From positions 30,953,869 to 31,017,868 of the forward strand of contig NC_023754.2 of NCBI RefSeq assembly GCF_000499845.2: a stretch of 64,000 nucleotides of DNA, written 5' to 3'. The notes beneath the pieces were generated by a model, which did no database searches, was not told the origin of the DNA, and worked only from the letters and a program-made list of their open reading frames with translations. This DNA is from Phaseolus vulgaris (lineage: Eukaryota > Streptophyta > Magnoliopsida > Fabales > Fabaceae). A program made the translations under genes and the position numbers. Within the stretch, counting starts at the first letter, position 1, and each line of letters begins with the position of its first letter. This document shows, in pieces, positions 10,171 through 23,480 of this stretch.

Positions 10171-13100
10171 CGTTTCACTGTTTCTTCTTTCAATGGTGTT
10201 TTCTTACAAGGAGTGGAATATCTACGACTAAATGCAGAGAGGAAAAGAAAGAAATATTGAACATGAGATTGTTAGAAGACAAAAGTAATGTTTTAAGAAC
10301 ACGAAAAAGGATCTTCCCAATAAGATAATTTATTTTGTTTTTAGTAAGATGAGGCTTTGAGGAGTTAAAACAACACCTTAATAATATATAACTGTTAAAG
10401 TGTAAGGTATGGTTTAATCAATTTTACACTGTACACTTTTTACAGAGTACTTATTTTAGTGTTTTAGGTCCATAAACAAACACAAATAACAAAAAAATGA
10501 AAAACTGAGATTTGAAGGAAGGAATGTAAAATGTACCTATACATCAGCAATTTCACTTACTATCAAGACCTGTCTTTGTGTTTGTGTTTCAATATGAATA
10601 TGAAGATGCATTGATTAGCTTTTTGTAGAACACAGAGGAATAAAGGTGCTTTGGAGAGGTAAGAGATAATTAAAATTATGATGGGAGAATTATTGAGAAA
10701 AGGAAAAGTTAAAGAAAAAGCTAAGAGTTTGTGGGAAGAAAAGGTATCCTCTTTGGCAAAGGGACAGGGCTTATTGGGTCCCCTTTTTCAATTCTTTGGC
10801 TTCTTTATTTCAACTTTTTTTAACTTTTTTCTCTCCCACTTTGCACATTAGCTACCATGTTATGTTATGTACTGTGATTTCTGTTTTTGTCCACACAGTT
10901 ACTGTTATTTATCATAGGAAAAAGCAGTCAGAATCCTTAGCTAATTATGTATCCCAAAGACATACCTTAACTTTTTATATCAATCACTTATGTAAAAGGA
11001 AAGCAAGGCATCCAAGGAGAGATTAGGAATGTGTAAAGCAAAACAGATTATGCCAAACTCGTTTATTTAAGAGCCATTTATCATTTATTGTGTCAAATTA
11101 TCTTGTCATGGAGACATTAAAACACTTAGATAACATTCAGAATTCACTTCTCCTACCCAAATTTATACAATTTTTCTGATGGAAGGTACTGAACAGATGA
11201 TTTTAATTATCTGATCTGGCATATATAAGGAGAGGTTTCTGACTATTTTTGGCATTTCTGTTGTCTACGGAAGTGATTTGAAGGGAATAATACTTTGACA
11301 ATAGGTCACCCAACACAACTTTTAAATCCAACTTTGCTCTTGTTTTTTTTTTCAAAAAAAATTCATAGGAGCTTAGTGTCCCTTTTAACTACTGCAGAGG
11401 AGCTGGTGTTGGCGTTATGGTGGAAGAAATGTTTCACTCTTAGTTGCTGTGCACATTGTTTTGAGATAATACGAATACATGAATTTGGAAGGCAATGTGA
11501 GTATCTCCGAATATAAAAATCGTGTAATTTTATTTTCAGTTTAAAGTTTCGAATGCACATGTTTGAAAGTGAAATATGAATTTCGGATACCTATATCCGG
11601 ATGAATATCCATAATGGTTTTTTGGGTTCCGAATTGTTATATTCGGAAGGTTTATTGGCTGCTGGGTGTTGGATGCATTTAAATGTAACCTAGTCTCATT
11701 TAAGGGTATTATAGTAATTTTACATGACCATGGATGCCAATCTGAAATAATATGGTGTAGGAGAATCAGCCTAGGTCAGTTACAGTGTGCATGACTTATT
11801 GGGCCTGGTCCAATTTTTCTTTCTGCAATTTCAGCAAGGATAATTACTTTCTGCACCTAATCAAATTTGAACCCGCACCTAATCAAATAAAGTGACCCAC
11901 CACAACTCATTCCCTCCCAATTATAAATTGGTAAAAAAAGAGAGTAAAAAGGTTTCATTAGGGTCCATGTATCTTTTAAGAGGGTTATCTTATCTGTGTT
12001 ACCTTTATGTTGTTCAACATTTAAGGACTTTTTGTCTTAGACTCTGAACATGTTACACGTTTGATAAGGACCATTATCCTCTTTGTCAGGAAGAAACAAA
12101 AACTGTAATTGGGCTAGCAGACTTTGGCCCAAATTGATTTGGGCTACATTCATAATGCATTGAGAACTTTAATTAATTAATTTGGGTAGAATCCATAATT
12201 ATTTACAATTTTAAGTTTTTGGAATTTGGTAATGTAGAAGAAGTATGTGTGTTGGTGAGAGAAGATAGGAACAAAATAAATGAATGTGAATGGTAGAGTA
12301 GACTTTCAATACCTACCATATATCATACTAACTCAATTATTGCAATACTTAAATATACTTACTTCTTCACTCCTTAAAAACACCATAAATTAAATTCACC
12401 TTCCAAGGACTTGCTCTTTGAATTGACTCCAATTTTAAAAACTAATACAATTTAATTAAGATAAAATCGTGTTAAAATAAACTTTTTTAATGGTAAAGCA
12501 CTAAATTTATCAATAACAATTACTAAAAACAAAAAAATTAGATCCATAAATTCAAATATTTCCACCACCTGACCGTGTGATAACTAGAAGCTAAATACCT
12601 GGTCAGAGTCAACCAACACAACTGAATTCCTTATGTCTAAATAGAAGATTAACAAGACTAATCAGTAGTAAACATTAGGTAGTGGTAAAACATTAGGTAA
12701 TTTCTTAATTATGATCTAAACCTCTAATCCGGTCCAATAATAAAAGATTAATGATAATTATATAAATAAGTACAAATTTTAAAAATAAGATACATCATCA
12801 TTCAATATAATAATATCGAGTACCGAATATCGAAATCTTACTTTAATGTTAGAGTGCTTTTTGTAGATAACATTCTAACTTAGTGTTCACGAGAACGATG
12901 AGAAGTAATGGAGAGTAAGAAAAACTCGAAAATTTTGAAAAAAAAAAGAAAGAGAGGTAAAACAACCAATTGAAAACAAAATAGTAAACATGATGGTTTG
13001 AATATTTAAAATGATAAATGAATTAAAATTGTTTAGTTATTGAATATTTTGATTAGTTAAGAAGATTATGCATGAATTGTTTGTTCCATGTAAGTGGGAA

Positions 13101-14724
13101 TAATAGAGGAGGAGTGGGGTGGCCCACTTCCACACATGATAATTCGTTTGCTTCAATTCTATAATTCGCGAGTGATTCACACGCTCTATATATTCGCGTC
13201 CCCTGCATTCCATTGCTATTCACGATCACATCAAAATATAAAATACAAATAAAATAATTAAATCAGTAGTACTTTGTACACATATCTTTTATTTTTTTAA
13301 GGCGTGTTATAATTTTAAATTAAACATTATATATGTATATGGAATGGGTACTTCATTCTCTTCTAATACGTATTCTTGCATTTTTATACTCTTTACGGCA
13401 TCTTTTTATAAACAAATAATTGATGGAATACAATGGCACTAACATTAGTTTCTTATTAAAAAAAAGTACTTTTTTATAAATGATAAAATTTATCTTTTAT
13501 TTGCAAATTTTAAATTCAAAATAGTTGAGAGTAAATATGTATTTTTGTAATTTTATTTTATAATTAATAATTGGTATGAAAATATGTGAAGGTTTCAAAT
13601 AGATATTATTTAACTATTTGGAAACATTTGTTTGATTTAATCGGAAGAAATGATAATATATTTGTTCTCGAAAAGGGTTGAAACCAAGAGAACTATTGAT
13701 TATTTTTCGGTTGGTCTATCTTTTCACTCCACTTTCTCGTGCTCCTTTCGTTTCTCTACTCCTCGTCATCGTGAACTCCGAGTTTGGATGGTACCTATAA
13801 AAGACACTCTTATGCTTAAGTGAGATTTTGATGTTTGGTACTCAGTGTTGTTAGTACTGTGTGATGACGTACCTGATTCTTAAAATTTGTACCTATTTAT
13901 ATTATTATCATGAATTCTTTGTTATTGAACCAGATTACGGATATGAGTCGTAATTAAGAATGTATTGTCTAATGTTTGATCATTGATTAATCTTAAAAAA
14001 AGGGATGATTTTGATTGACTTTGATTAAATACTGAACTTTCATCGGAAGATGTAAATTGTTAATAAAACATATTTTGTCTTTAAAAAACATAAGTGAGAC
14101 AGGTACATGGATTAACCTTAAACTTAAATTGAATCCATGATGAGAAAAGACAATTGAAGTATGAGTAGGTCCTATGCAAAAGTGTAAGCAGCAAAATCTG
14201 AAATGGGCCTCACCAAAATCCCTTTTCAGTATGAATGGATAAATTTGAAAGACATAGAAAAATATGAAATATAGATGCATTAACCAAGAACACAGCAAGA
14301 ACATCATAGTAACTAATAAAGAAATGGCAAAAACAACAGAGAAAGGTGTGCAAAGCTGACGTTGCACAGAACATACATTTATCCCCTCTATACCATGTAC
14401 AGGGAGAAGACTCAAACTATGAGAACTGAAAAGTTTCTCAATTTTTGCAGCTTTTATTTTATTTTATTTGACCCTTTGTTTCCTTGGATCCATGCACATT
14501 TTCTTCACTTACTATCTAACTTTGCCTCCCTATAACTTTGAAATTCTTTTACTTTCTAAACAAATAAATCGAATCTAAACTAAAAAGAATGACATAGAGA
14601 AAAAAATGCAAGAGAATATTTTCCCAACATTCAAAACTTAGTTCATAAGCTTTGTTTCATGAAGTTTGGGAGTTGGAGTGCCATAAAATGTATGAGTTAT
14701 TTGAAGAAGTATTTTGCAGAAACT
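10171..14724. other. Intergenic, no gene recognised
   Basis: Contains the promoter of the minus-strand kinase (start codon at 10170) followed by AT-rich DNA. Frames of up to 140 codons (for example 13993-14415 minus) have no recognisable domain, no neighbouring exons and hydrophobic AT-driven composition. No RNA gene or intact transposon was recognised. Confidence 0.5.
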
Positions 14725-14960
14725 ATTAAGAAGTAGACTTTAAGTTCAACTTAATCTCATAAAATCGACTCATAAGATGAGATTTACATCTACTTATATA
14801 TTATGAAATGTCTTAATCTCTAGTTAGTGTGAGATCTTCAACACATCTTTCTCACACGCTGAGACTACCAACTCGTGCATTACACTATATATTATGAATG
14901 ATCCGATAACGATCTGATAGCGAGTGACCTGATAAGTCCAACAAAAAATTACTAGTAGGA
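14725..14960 (-). repeat. TRIM-like LTR relic
   Basis: On the minus strand an LTR-like block (14725-14843) starts with tgttgaagatctcaca and runs through 'tttcataatatataag', 'tgagtcgattttatgag' to 'cttaaagtctacttcttaat'. On its outer side is 'cttatcaggtcactcgctatcagatcg', which also occurs in diverged form inside the copy at 63485-63770. Short terminal repeats with little internal sequence fit a TRIM-type element. It is non-coding. Confidence 0.55.
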
Positions 14961-17400
14961 TAGACTCATACCATATTAAAAAGTGAAATTTAGGTAGATA
15001 TAGGAATTGTGTAGAAAAGTTGAAACTGGATGTGTAAAAGTTGGTTTGATTAGATATTCTTGCATGGCTATATTTGGCAAAGAAAAGCTTGGTTAGTGGT
15101 AAGATGAGATTTAAAAAAGGAAAGGAAGTAGGAACAGAAAGAAATAAAGATTGGCACTGAAATAGCACTGATAGGACATGGTAAACTTATTTTTAGCAGA
15201 GGGCACAGATTTAAATAACACTAATTTAATGATCCTCATTCAAATGCCTCAGATTTCTCTGACACCATCATTTTTAAACCTCACGTAATATACATTCACA
15301 TTTCACCACTCTTTTTTCAACTTCTTCCAATTTCTATCAGTTCTATCATGTGCAACAAAATTGAACAATAATAATAGAGCTGAAATGGAGAAGTCTCTGT
15401 CAAAGGTGGTGTGATGTATGAACAGTAATTTTTACTGTGAGTGTCCTCATGCAGCAGGCACTACAGTAAAATCAACACTGATTTACCACCATACCCTTCA
15501 ACAGTGAATTACAGATTTGTTCATTGTTTATGTATTAGTTGTGATCTCAATCATGATAATGGCAGATTTGTTGAATTTAATAGAGATTAAAGGTGTGGTT
15601 AGTAGATTTAATTATGTGATTATTATCTGTACAAACTGAAATACTATAATAAACTAAGAGGGTCCAGATTGGATTGTAATTTTCTTTTTGTTTTGTTAAT
15701 GCAGTGATTGGTTTTTGAACAATTTTCTAAATTTTGATGCAGAATAATATAGTGGCTGGAAATATAAAAAAGTAAAAGTGACAGAGACAGCATCAAGTAC
15801 TTTTTTCTAAGTTTGGTTACCAAAATTGTGACAGGACAAAATTGTACATTTCATTAAAATACAACTCAAAGACTTGCACAATTTTCTCTTAGTTTATATC
15901 AATACAGAAAACTTTTCATCCAATTGTGAGAATCAAAAGGGTACAACTTATTTTATTTCTCCAGCTGGAAAACATTATGGAAAGTTTTGAAAGAAGAATT
16001 AGTCAAAAAAGTGTTGGTGGAAGGTTTTGTTTTCCCTTCTTTTTTACACTTTTTTTTTCTCCAGATGTAGGAGTTAATGGAATATTTACATAGAAGGGTT
16101 TAGACGTAAACATGGAAATTAGGTATACATAATACCAGAATTATACAATGTATAAGTATATGGAAAGTTGAAACATTTGAAATGATTGCATAACGGTCCT
16201 AACACGTGGCATGTGAAATCTATGAATTTTGATTTACCCTATTTATAAAGGTTCAAACTAATTGCACCCTACATTTATGCTAATGTTCCATTATTAGTTA
16301 TCTTTCTTTCTTTTAAAGTTTTATATAGAGTTTGTGACCATGTTAATGGTTTTCACATAAGTATTATTGATTTTTTAAACCTGTTAAATATTGAACAATC
16401 GAACAATCGAGAAAGTTGATATGCTCGAACCAAAGGACTCTCTTAATTCAAACACAGTTCGTAAATCCACAGTTAAGCATAGTTAAGTCGGTTTAATTGT
16501 AAATAATGATTAAGGTATGATGGGTCTCTCTTTTGAACCCACAAGCAGGCCCATGAAAGCTGAAGCCCATTCAAAAGGTATAAATATCAAAAGAGACACG
16601 GGCGTCAAAGATAATTTTTTCTATCTCGACTCACCTGCACATTGTACTTGGACTAACTTGATCGTCCAAGTGTCTTTGCAGGTTTCCTTCACTCATCTCG
16701 ATGAAAAGAATAATCAATCAGAGACCATCGTGTCTGGAGACTGTGAAGACTAAAAGAAGGAGACTAAAGAAGTCAATGTAGGAGGAATCCGACTTGTATG
16801 AAGAGATATGAAAATAAGGTGCATGATTTGATTTGAATTATTGGTGGATTTGAAGGTGAAATGGTTGTTGTATGGTTTGAGATTGTTGAGTGATGTATGT
16901 AGTAGGCTAAGACATTTTAGTGATAAAGGTTCCAGTTTTAGTTAGTGAATATGACATGAGTGGAAGATGAAGTTTATTTTAGATGGGATTAAAAGAATAT
17001 AAAGGTTGTTTGAGAAGTTGTAGCATTTTGTGACGTTGATGAAGGAGGGGCCATTTCTGTCTTTCTCAATCATCCACTCATCAAAAAAGTGGAGTGCCCA
17101 GTCACATAACAGATGCTTTTTCTCATGCTCACCTCTGCCTGTGCTGGATGGAGTATTCTCTGTCCTATTCTCTTCTCTATTCTCTCCTGTATTCTACCGT
17201 ATTCTGTTGTGTATATTGTATGATATTGTACATACAGACTATAGCACATTAACCATCTCACCCACCCTGAACTCGTATTTACTCTTTTTTCTATTGTTTG
17301 TTGTGTTGCAAAAGAGTTATGAACAGTGAATGTGATTTTGTGGTGAATGAAAGGTTTGAAGGAGTGAAGAAACCCCATTTGTTTTACGAGACCCCACGAG
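14961..17400. other. Intergenic, with a possible old LTR fragment
   Basis: No gene recognised. Around 16380-16745 the sequence 'acttggactaacttgatcgt ... gtgtctttgcagg' resembles a stretch common near the end of plant Ty3-type LTRs; the short open frame there (16517-16753) is probably part of it. The rest is AT-rich. The part nearest the TCP gene is its promoter. Confidence 0.4.
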
Positions 17401-17736
17401 TGGCCTTTGTTTCTTCTCTCTCTCTCTGAGAACACAGCACAGAGCACAGAACACAGAGAGGAAGACAAGAGTCAATGAAAACCCCACAAACTGAGAGTCT
17501 TAGTTGGTCCAAACACTCTTCAGATTTAAAAACTCTTTCTCTTTCTTTCTCTCTCTGAAAAAGTTGATCTTTCTGTGTCTATCTAAAAAGGGAAGAAGAA
17601 GAGAGAATGGAGTTGGAAGAGGAAAACAAAACATGATTCATCATCTCATCCCATTCCATTCCATTCCATTACCATCAAACAAAAAACATACAAAATAAAA
17701 AAATAAACACAACAAGGTAAGACCCTTCCCCACCAA
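17401..17736 (+). promoter_or_regulatory. 5' leader of the TCP gene with two uORFs
   Basis: A CT-rich leader (tctctctctctctctg near 17413, further CT runs to 17560). It contains two short upstream frames. uORF1 at 17607-17636 encodes 9 residues (MELEEENKT). uORF2 at 17633-17698 encodes 21 residues. The stop of the first overlaps the start of the second as ATGA. A possible donor 'aag/gtaaga' lies at 17715, so the leader could also be spliced. The transcription start is not known. Confidence 0.5.
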
Positions 17737-19260
17737 ATGGAACTATCAGATTTGCAAAACAACAAGCAGAACACCACCACCAACACCAACAACAGCACCA
17801 ACACAAAAACAAACACAGTACGAGGTGGTGCTGCTGCTGGTGGTGCTGGTGGTGGTGGTGCCCATCCCAACCATCACCACCAACAATCCTCTTCTTCCCA
17901 TCTTCAGCTCCCTTTTGATGCCAGGACAAACCCTTCATCCACCTTCCTCTCTTCCTCCACCTCTTCTTCTTCCACCAATTCTTCCTCCTCTTCCTCCTCC
18001 GCCTCCGCCTCTTCCCACATCATCGACGCTTCCCTAGCCATCGCCACCATATCTGATGATTCCGCCAACAAGACCCAACAGCTCTCCACCGCCGCCGCCG
18101 CCGCCTCCCCCGCCGCCAACCCTCCCAAGCGATCTACCAAGGACAGGCATACCAAAGTCGACGGCCGCGGCCGCAGAATTCGAATGCCCGCCACCTGCGC
18201 CGCCAGGGTTTTCCAATTGACCAGAGAATTGGGCCACAAGTCCGACGGCGAGACCATCGAGTGGCTCCTCCAGCAGGCCGAGCCCGCCATCATCGCCGCC
18301 ACCGGAACCGGCACCATCCCCGCTAATTTCTCCACGCTCAACGTCTCGTTCCGCAGCAGCGGCTCCACGCTGTCGGCGCCGCCGTCGAAGTCCGCCCCGC
18401 ACACCTTCCACGGCGCGCTCGCACTCGCTCACCACCCTTACGAGGAGGCCTTTCAACACACCGCTTTGCTTGGCTTCCACGCTCACGCTCACCAGCAGCA
18501 CCAGCAGCACCAGCTTCTTTCCGCAGATCAAATCGCGGAAGCGCTTCCCAGCGGTGGCGGCGACTCCGGCGACGGCTATCTCAGGAAACGCTACCGCGAA
18601 GATCTGTTCAAAGACGATAACATTAACACGCAATCACAGAACGAGAGCGGCGACGGTTCTTCGCCGAAAACTCCGAACCTACAGCTACCGAAGCAGCAGG
18701 CTCAGCAGCAAACCGAAGCTGGTCCTGGGCTTCTCAGGCCCACGAATTTGCTACCCGCGACAGCGATGTGGGCCGTGGCACCCGCTCCCGCAAGCGGGCC
18801 TCCCGGCAGCACAATTTGGATGCTTCCGGTAACCGCGGCTTCTTCTGCTTCTGCAGCAGCTGTAGCTGCCGCTTCAGCTTCTGCTTCTTCTGGTGGTGGT
18901 GGATCCACTGCGAGTTCGGAGACTCCGATGTGGCCTTTTCCTCAGAGTGGTTTCATGCCAAGGTTCAATCTTCCGAGTGCCCTTGAATTCCAAGGCGCAC
19001 GTGGGGGTTCTCTGCAACTGGGGTCAATGTTAATGCCGCAGCAACCTTCTCAACATCTGGGTCTCGCCATGTCCGATTCCAACTTCGGCATGTTGGCTGC
19101 GCTCAATGCTTACACCAGACCTGGTTTCAATATTAATTCTGACAATCATCATCACCATCATCACCATCATCATCCCTTGGACCATCAAAATCAACATCAA
19201 CATCAACATCAACCTCAACCTAGTGAGAGTGGAGAAGATGATCCTAATAGCTCCCAGTGA
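17737..19260 (+). CDS. TCP14: Class I TCP transcription factor, TCP14-like
   Basis: Intronless, 507 aa, nuclear. The TCP domain covers about residues 133-190: the basic region [19 protein letters not shown] is followed by the helices ([13 protein letters not shown], then [13 protein letters not shown]) and the class I extension [12 protein letters not shown]. Class I proteins bind GCCCR/TGGGCY (site II) and promote growth, germination and expression of translation-related genes; TCP14 and its relatives do so as dimers. The flanks are low complexity: an Asn/Thr tract and Gly/Ala near the N-terminus, Ser and Ala runs before the TCP domain, Gln/His patches in the middle, and a run of nine His followed by QHQH near residues 470-490. 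The C-terminal half contains [12 protein letters not shown] and an acidic tail. The TCP domain region is unusually GC-rich compared with its surroundings. The start is the first ATG of the long frame; the upstream leader holds uORFs. Confidence 0.93.
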   Translation: MELSDLQNNKQNTTTNTNNSTNTKTNTVRGGAAAGGAGGGGAHPNHHHQQSSSSHLQLPFDARTNPSSTFLSSSTSSSSTNSSSSSSSASASSHIIDASLAIATISDDSANKTQQLSTAAAAASPAANPPKRSTKDRHTKVDGRGRRIRMPATCAARVFQLTRELGHKSDGETIEWLLQQAEPAIIAATGTGTIPANFSTLNVSFRSSGSTLSAPPSKSAPHTFHGALALAHHPYEEAFQHTALLGFHAHAHQQHQQHQLLSADQIAEALPSGGGDSGDGYLRKRYREDLFKDDNINTQSQNESGDGSSPKTPNLQLPKQQAQQQTEAGPGLLRPTNLLPATAMWAVAPAPASGPPGSTIWMLPVTAASSASAAAVAAASASASSGGGGSTASSETPMWPFPQSGFMPRFNLPSALEFQGARGGSLQLGSMLMPQQPSQHLGLAMSDSNFGMLAALNAYTRPGFNINSDNHHHHHHHHHPLDHQNQHQHQHQPQPSESGEDDPNSSQ

Positions 19261-21509
19261 ACTCTCAAATTGGTTAGTTGGTTTCGTTTTCATCTGTAGA
19301 TTCTGTGGCTGTAAATATGTCAAAATTTCTATATATATTGTATTTTTAAGTTGTAATTTGAGGAGGAGGAGCTACAGTTTGATTATTGGATTTCTGTTTC
19401 CCTTTTCTTTTCTTGCAGATTGGAAGTTGAGTTGAATGAATTTGTGATAAGTAATGCTTTTGAAAAATCCATGGATGCATGCTAGCTCATGCTCATCACA
19501 GTTGAGTAGATAATTAGATTATGTTCTCTGATTATGCTTTTTTATTTATTATTTACATTTTTTTGCACTTCTTTGTTTTGTTTTGGAGATCTTGGTATGT
19601 TTGGTTTTGGTCCAAAGGGACTCAGACACAGAGAGAGTTTGTATAGGAGGAAATTTGTCTTGCTGTTTTTGTGTACTTTATTTGCTTCTTCTCTTTTCTT
19701 TCTATGTATGACACCATGAAATCAAATTAAAACAAAGGAATTTAAAGGGAAAGATTTGCTTGCCTTCCTTCCATGCTCCTCATATATGTTTTCTTTCTTG
19801 TTTCCTTTTATAATTCAAATATTTTCTACTTATAAAATGACATATACTTGTCTGGGTGAAGTTATTAAATGAATTCATTTGAAGACTTTGTGTTCCTCTT
19901 ACAGCAGGAGAGTGCATAAATAAAGTGTGTTTGGCATTGTAAGATAAATTATTTTTCAGTAAAATTGTAAAATAATTAGAATGGCAGGAGACACTAAGCA
20001 AAGTAGGATTGTCAGGAAAAAAAGGAGTGTGAGCCCAAAATATATAAATAGTAATTCTTGGTAGCTTCAGTGTACAAATCTCAGTTACATACTTATGTGT
20101 GCCTTTGAAGAAAAACTTCAGGGGGATGTCAGAAGATGGAAGGCATTAATTTCCTCCACTCTTCTTCTCACACTATCAATTTTTTTCTAAGAATTTTAAA
20201 ATCAAAATCATCTGTTTTATGGTATGTGATGTCAGAAAATGAAAAAAAGATACTGATAGAAGAGCTGTGATATTGGTTTATTGTGCATAGGTTTAGGAAG
20301 TGAGAGGTTGGTTTGACATTGATGATGGTATGATATTTAAACAACTGGTTATGCAAAGATGATGAAAAAGGTGGTGGTAAGAGTGTGTGAAAGGAGTGGG
20401 AAAATGGGAAAGTTGAAGATTGAATGAATAATAGAGATGGGGAAAGGACAAAAGGAAGAGAAAGAGAAAGAGAAATGAGGGATGCATACATAATGAACAA
20501 AGCAGGACGGCAAGGAAAATGACTTTGGTGTTGACTTTAACAGTCAATTTCAGATTACTAGCCTCTGTTCATTGCTCAATCATTCTCTCTTTCTTATTTT
20601 TCCATTTTCATCACCTCACACTTTTAACCATTCACCCTTATTTCCTATGCACACAACACTCATTCTTTGGATCCCACTTTCTTATTTCTATACTTCCATT
20701 CCAATTTTCATACTATTTTCAATCTCACAACCTATTTTCCAGGGAGAGAGAGAGATCATTGATTACTCTAACTTTAAAAGGAAGTTGTGGACACTCAATA
20801 ATGTTAGTTTTGGAATTGTATAACATTCAAAACTTGGAAATGGGTAAGTTATAAAGATGTATGCTATGGTGGTCTATAATGAAACCAGATCTCCCATTCA
20901 TCTATGATTCAGCTATGATGCTACCTCCATCTATGTTGTTTTAGGACACCCCAAATAAAATGAATGCTGGTATATATATATATATATATGCATCAATAAA
21001 CTAAAAGAAAAGTGATACATAGATGAATCATAAGATGTTTTAGTCATTTCCTAACATGTGGATATGGCATATTATGATTGTGATTCAGGAGGGAAACACA
21101 CCATAGGATACCCCTATCTTTCTACTTTCTTAGCAGACAAAACTAAACTTTCACTCACTTTACAGTAAAATTTACCTTTTTTTATCAAAATAAGATTAAA
21201 AAAGTTGGTGGGTTGTTATCTTTCTCACCTTGGCATGAATCCAGCTTTCAAAAGCTATGAAATTGGGTATAATATATTATAGTGGGGTAGTGCTAAATAG
21301 AAGGGTTTTAGTAGGACTATTATTGATAATGAAAAAGCACAAGTTTTGACCTTAGGATTAAACAAATATTTAGCCTTTAATTATTTGGATATTGGAAGAT
21401 GTGTTTTGGGGTTTTTCACTTTATGTGTTTAAGGAAAGGACATGAGGAATGATGAGAGAGAGAGAGAGAGAAAGGATTGATTGAAGAAATGGACGGCCAG
21501 GATGGACTG

Positions 21510-21710
21510 TAGTGACACGTGTACAGTGCAGATCCGTCCATCCATCCATCAAGTTGTATTAAGTATCTGGTAGGGACCACCTCACCGAATCATAATAATA
21601 ATAATGCAATGAAAATAAAGTGCCACGCGCTTCACGTGCTCCAATCATATGGCTCCCAAGTGCGGGTTTGGTTTGGAGCAAAGCAAGTGTGATTTCTCAA
21701 CAGTGGCGCG
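21510..21710. promoter_or_regulatory. Cluster of ACGT/G-box-like motifs
   Basis: ACACGTGT at 21515-21522, CACGTG at 21633-21638, CCACGCGC near 21623 and GGCGCGCGTGG near 21705, within about 200 bases of otherwise AT-rich DNA. No gene start lies close by. The role is unknown. Confidence 0.35.
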
Positions 21711-22872
21711 CGTGGTCGTGAAACTCATGGGACAATGATTCTCTTCTAGCACTCTTCCACTGCTTTTATGTTTTTTCTGCTGAACACTTTCCCACAGCAT
21801 AACATGTCGAATAAAATAATACAAATTATATAAAAAAAAATTAATATAAAAATCAAATATGTCAGTAACAATTTTTTATTTAATGAAATTTATTGAAATA
21901 CAAATTCTTGTTAATAATTTAATAAATGTGGAAAGGTTATTACAGAGTTTGTCCTTAACACTTATTTCTCTGAGAGAGTGAGGGCTAAATAAATTTATTG
22001 TAAAAAATGCATTAGATATAATATATTAATTATAAAATATAATCCATAAACGTAAGTACAAGTAATAAGTCTGTTTTTATTTTTAAATATTTTAAAAACA
22101 AAAGAAAGTAAATAATTAATTATTTCAACTACGCTGTTTTTTGACGTTGAATTGTGTTGTCCCTAACTTTTAACAAATTCTCTCAATCAATAAAAGAAAA
22201 TATTAAAAAATTAACATATTTAATTTTTTATTTTCTAAGTATACATAATAATTATTAAAAATTATGTTTTATTTTAAGTTATTTAAAAAAAAAAACTCTA
22301 CATGCACTATCCTATGCAACATTTTAATTATTATTTACTTGAAAAATTTATTTTCTGTGAAGTCAAGCACTCTTCCAATCTTAAAATAAACAAATTATTT
22401 TTAATAAATAAAATTGATTTTTTTATATTTTAATCAAGTGACATACACTTATTTTATTTTATTTAAAAGTGTAATATTCACAAAACTTAATGAAAGAAAT
22501 GAAAAAATTTAGAAAAATTAAAGTAGGATACAATTTGTTTTTCTATAACGAATATGTTTTTAATTTATTGAGTAAAACACTAACCATATTGAGTTTTCAC
22601 ATATGCTAAAAATTGAATACAAAATCTCAATTTCAAACAGGAGAACAAATTTTCTATAAATTAAATCAATCAATTTTTTTGTTCGTGAATAAGTCTTTAA
22701 GTTTTATATTCAAAATTTTAATATTAATTTGGCCATTTACTAAAAACAGAAGAAGATAAACGTCATCAATTAAAAACATAAAAATGATAAATGTTGATTT
22801 AAAAACAGGAGAATGTAGAGGGTTATTCTGATAAAAAAAAATATGTATGTATGTTAAAAACAATGGAGAAGC

Positions 22873-22875
<3 letters not shown>

Positions 22876-22919
<44 letters not shown>

Positions 22920-22968
22920 ATATATGTATGTGTATATATATGTATGTTATATGTATGTGTATATATAC
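22876..22968. repeat. (TA)n/(TG)n compound microsatellite
   Basis: An unbroken TA run followed by TG dinucleotides and interrupted tatatgtatg units. Confidence 0.9.
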
Positions 22969-23480
22969 TGCTTGAAGAAAAAGAACTGAAACCCTGGCAT
23001 TAGATGAAGGAGAATTTGAAAGAGTAGCATCCCATCAGTGCTTCAAAGATATATGCACACTTCAAATTTGAATGACCATGTCACTTTAAATACAGCATGA
23101 TTTGTATGAAATGTTTAGGAAGGAGTAGAATCCTACAATATACAGTAATTTTCTGTGTAATGTGGTCCACTTTGCTGATTTTTATCTGCCAGTGGTTAGT
23201 GACTTAACTCTCTGCGTCTGAATTCTCAAGTCACGTGTGCAACCTATCGCATCAGTTACATAATATTTGTCCTGCAGCAATAAACAGCACACAGATATAG
23301 CAAACCAAACAAATTGATCAACTTTTAGCAGAAGTGAAAGTGGAAGGTGGTGAGGAGTTGCTCATATGCTGAATAACTATTTGCACAGTAAAGTATAAAA
23401 TGAATACAGGCTTTGATGACAAAACCAGTTTGTGTTCTCACTTGTCCTCACCAATGCCAGAATAACTGACCATGACAACC

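Larger units (their letters stand above)
19261..23480. other. Intergenic, no gene recognised
   Basis: Covers the 3' UTR of the TCP gene and the downstream side of the minus-strand EI24 gene. A GC-richer island at 21480-21720 has ACGT/G-box motifs. A (GA)n run lies at 21459-21472 and TA-type microsatellites at 20971-20989 and 22876-22968. The open frames here are AT- or CT-driven and show no domain. Confidence 0.5.

Noticed and set aside
13993..14415. 140-codon minus-strand frame, hydrophobic
   Set aside because: No domain, no sensible promoter or neighbouring exons, and composition is explained by A/T-rich DNA. Not supported as a gene.
15422..15438. Perfect inverted repeat acagtaa-ttt-ttactgt
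   Set aside because: Arms of only seven bases. Not long enough for a miRNA or terminator, and likely by chance in AT-rich DNA.
16517..16753. 78-codon frame
   Set aside because: Looks like part of an old LTR (ttggactaacttgatcgt ... tttgcagg) and has no partner domains. Kept only as a note in the intergenic entry.
20168..20854. Overlapping frames on both strands, Ser/Phe/His-rich
   Set aside because: Driven by CT/GA-rich low-complexity sequence. No domain or conservation is visible.
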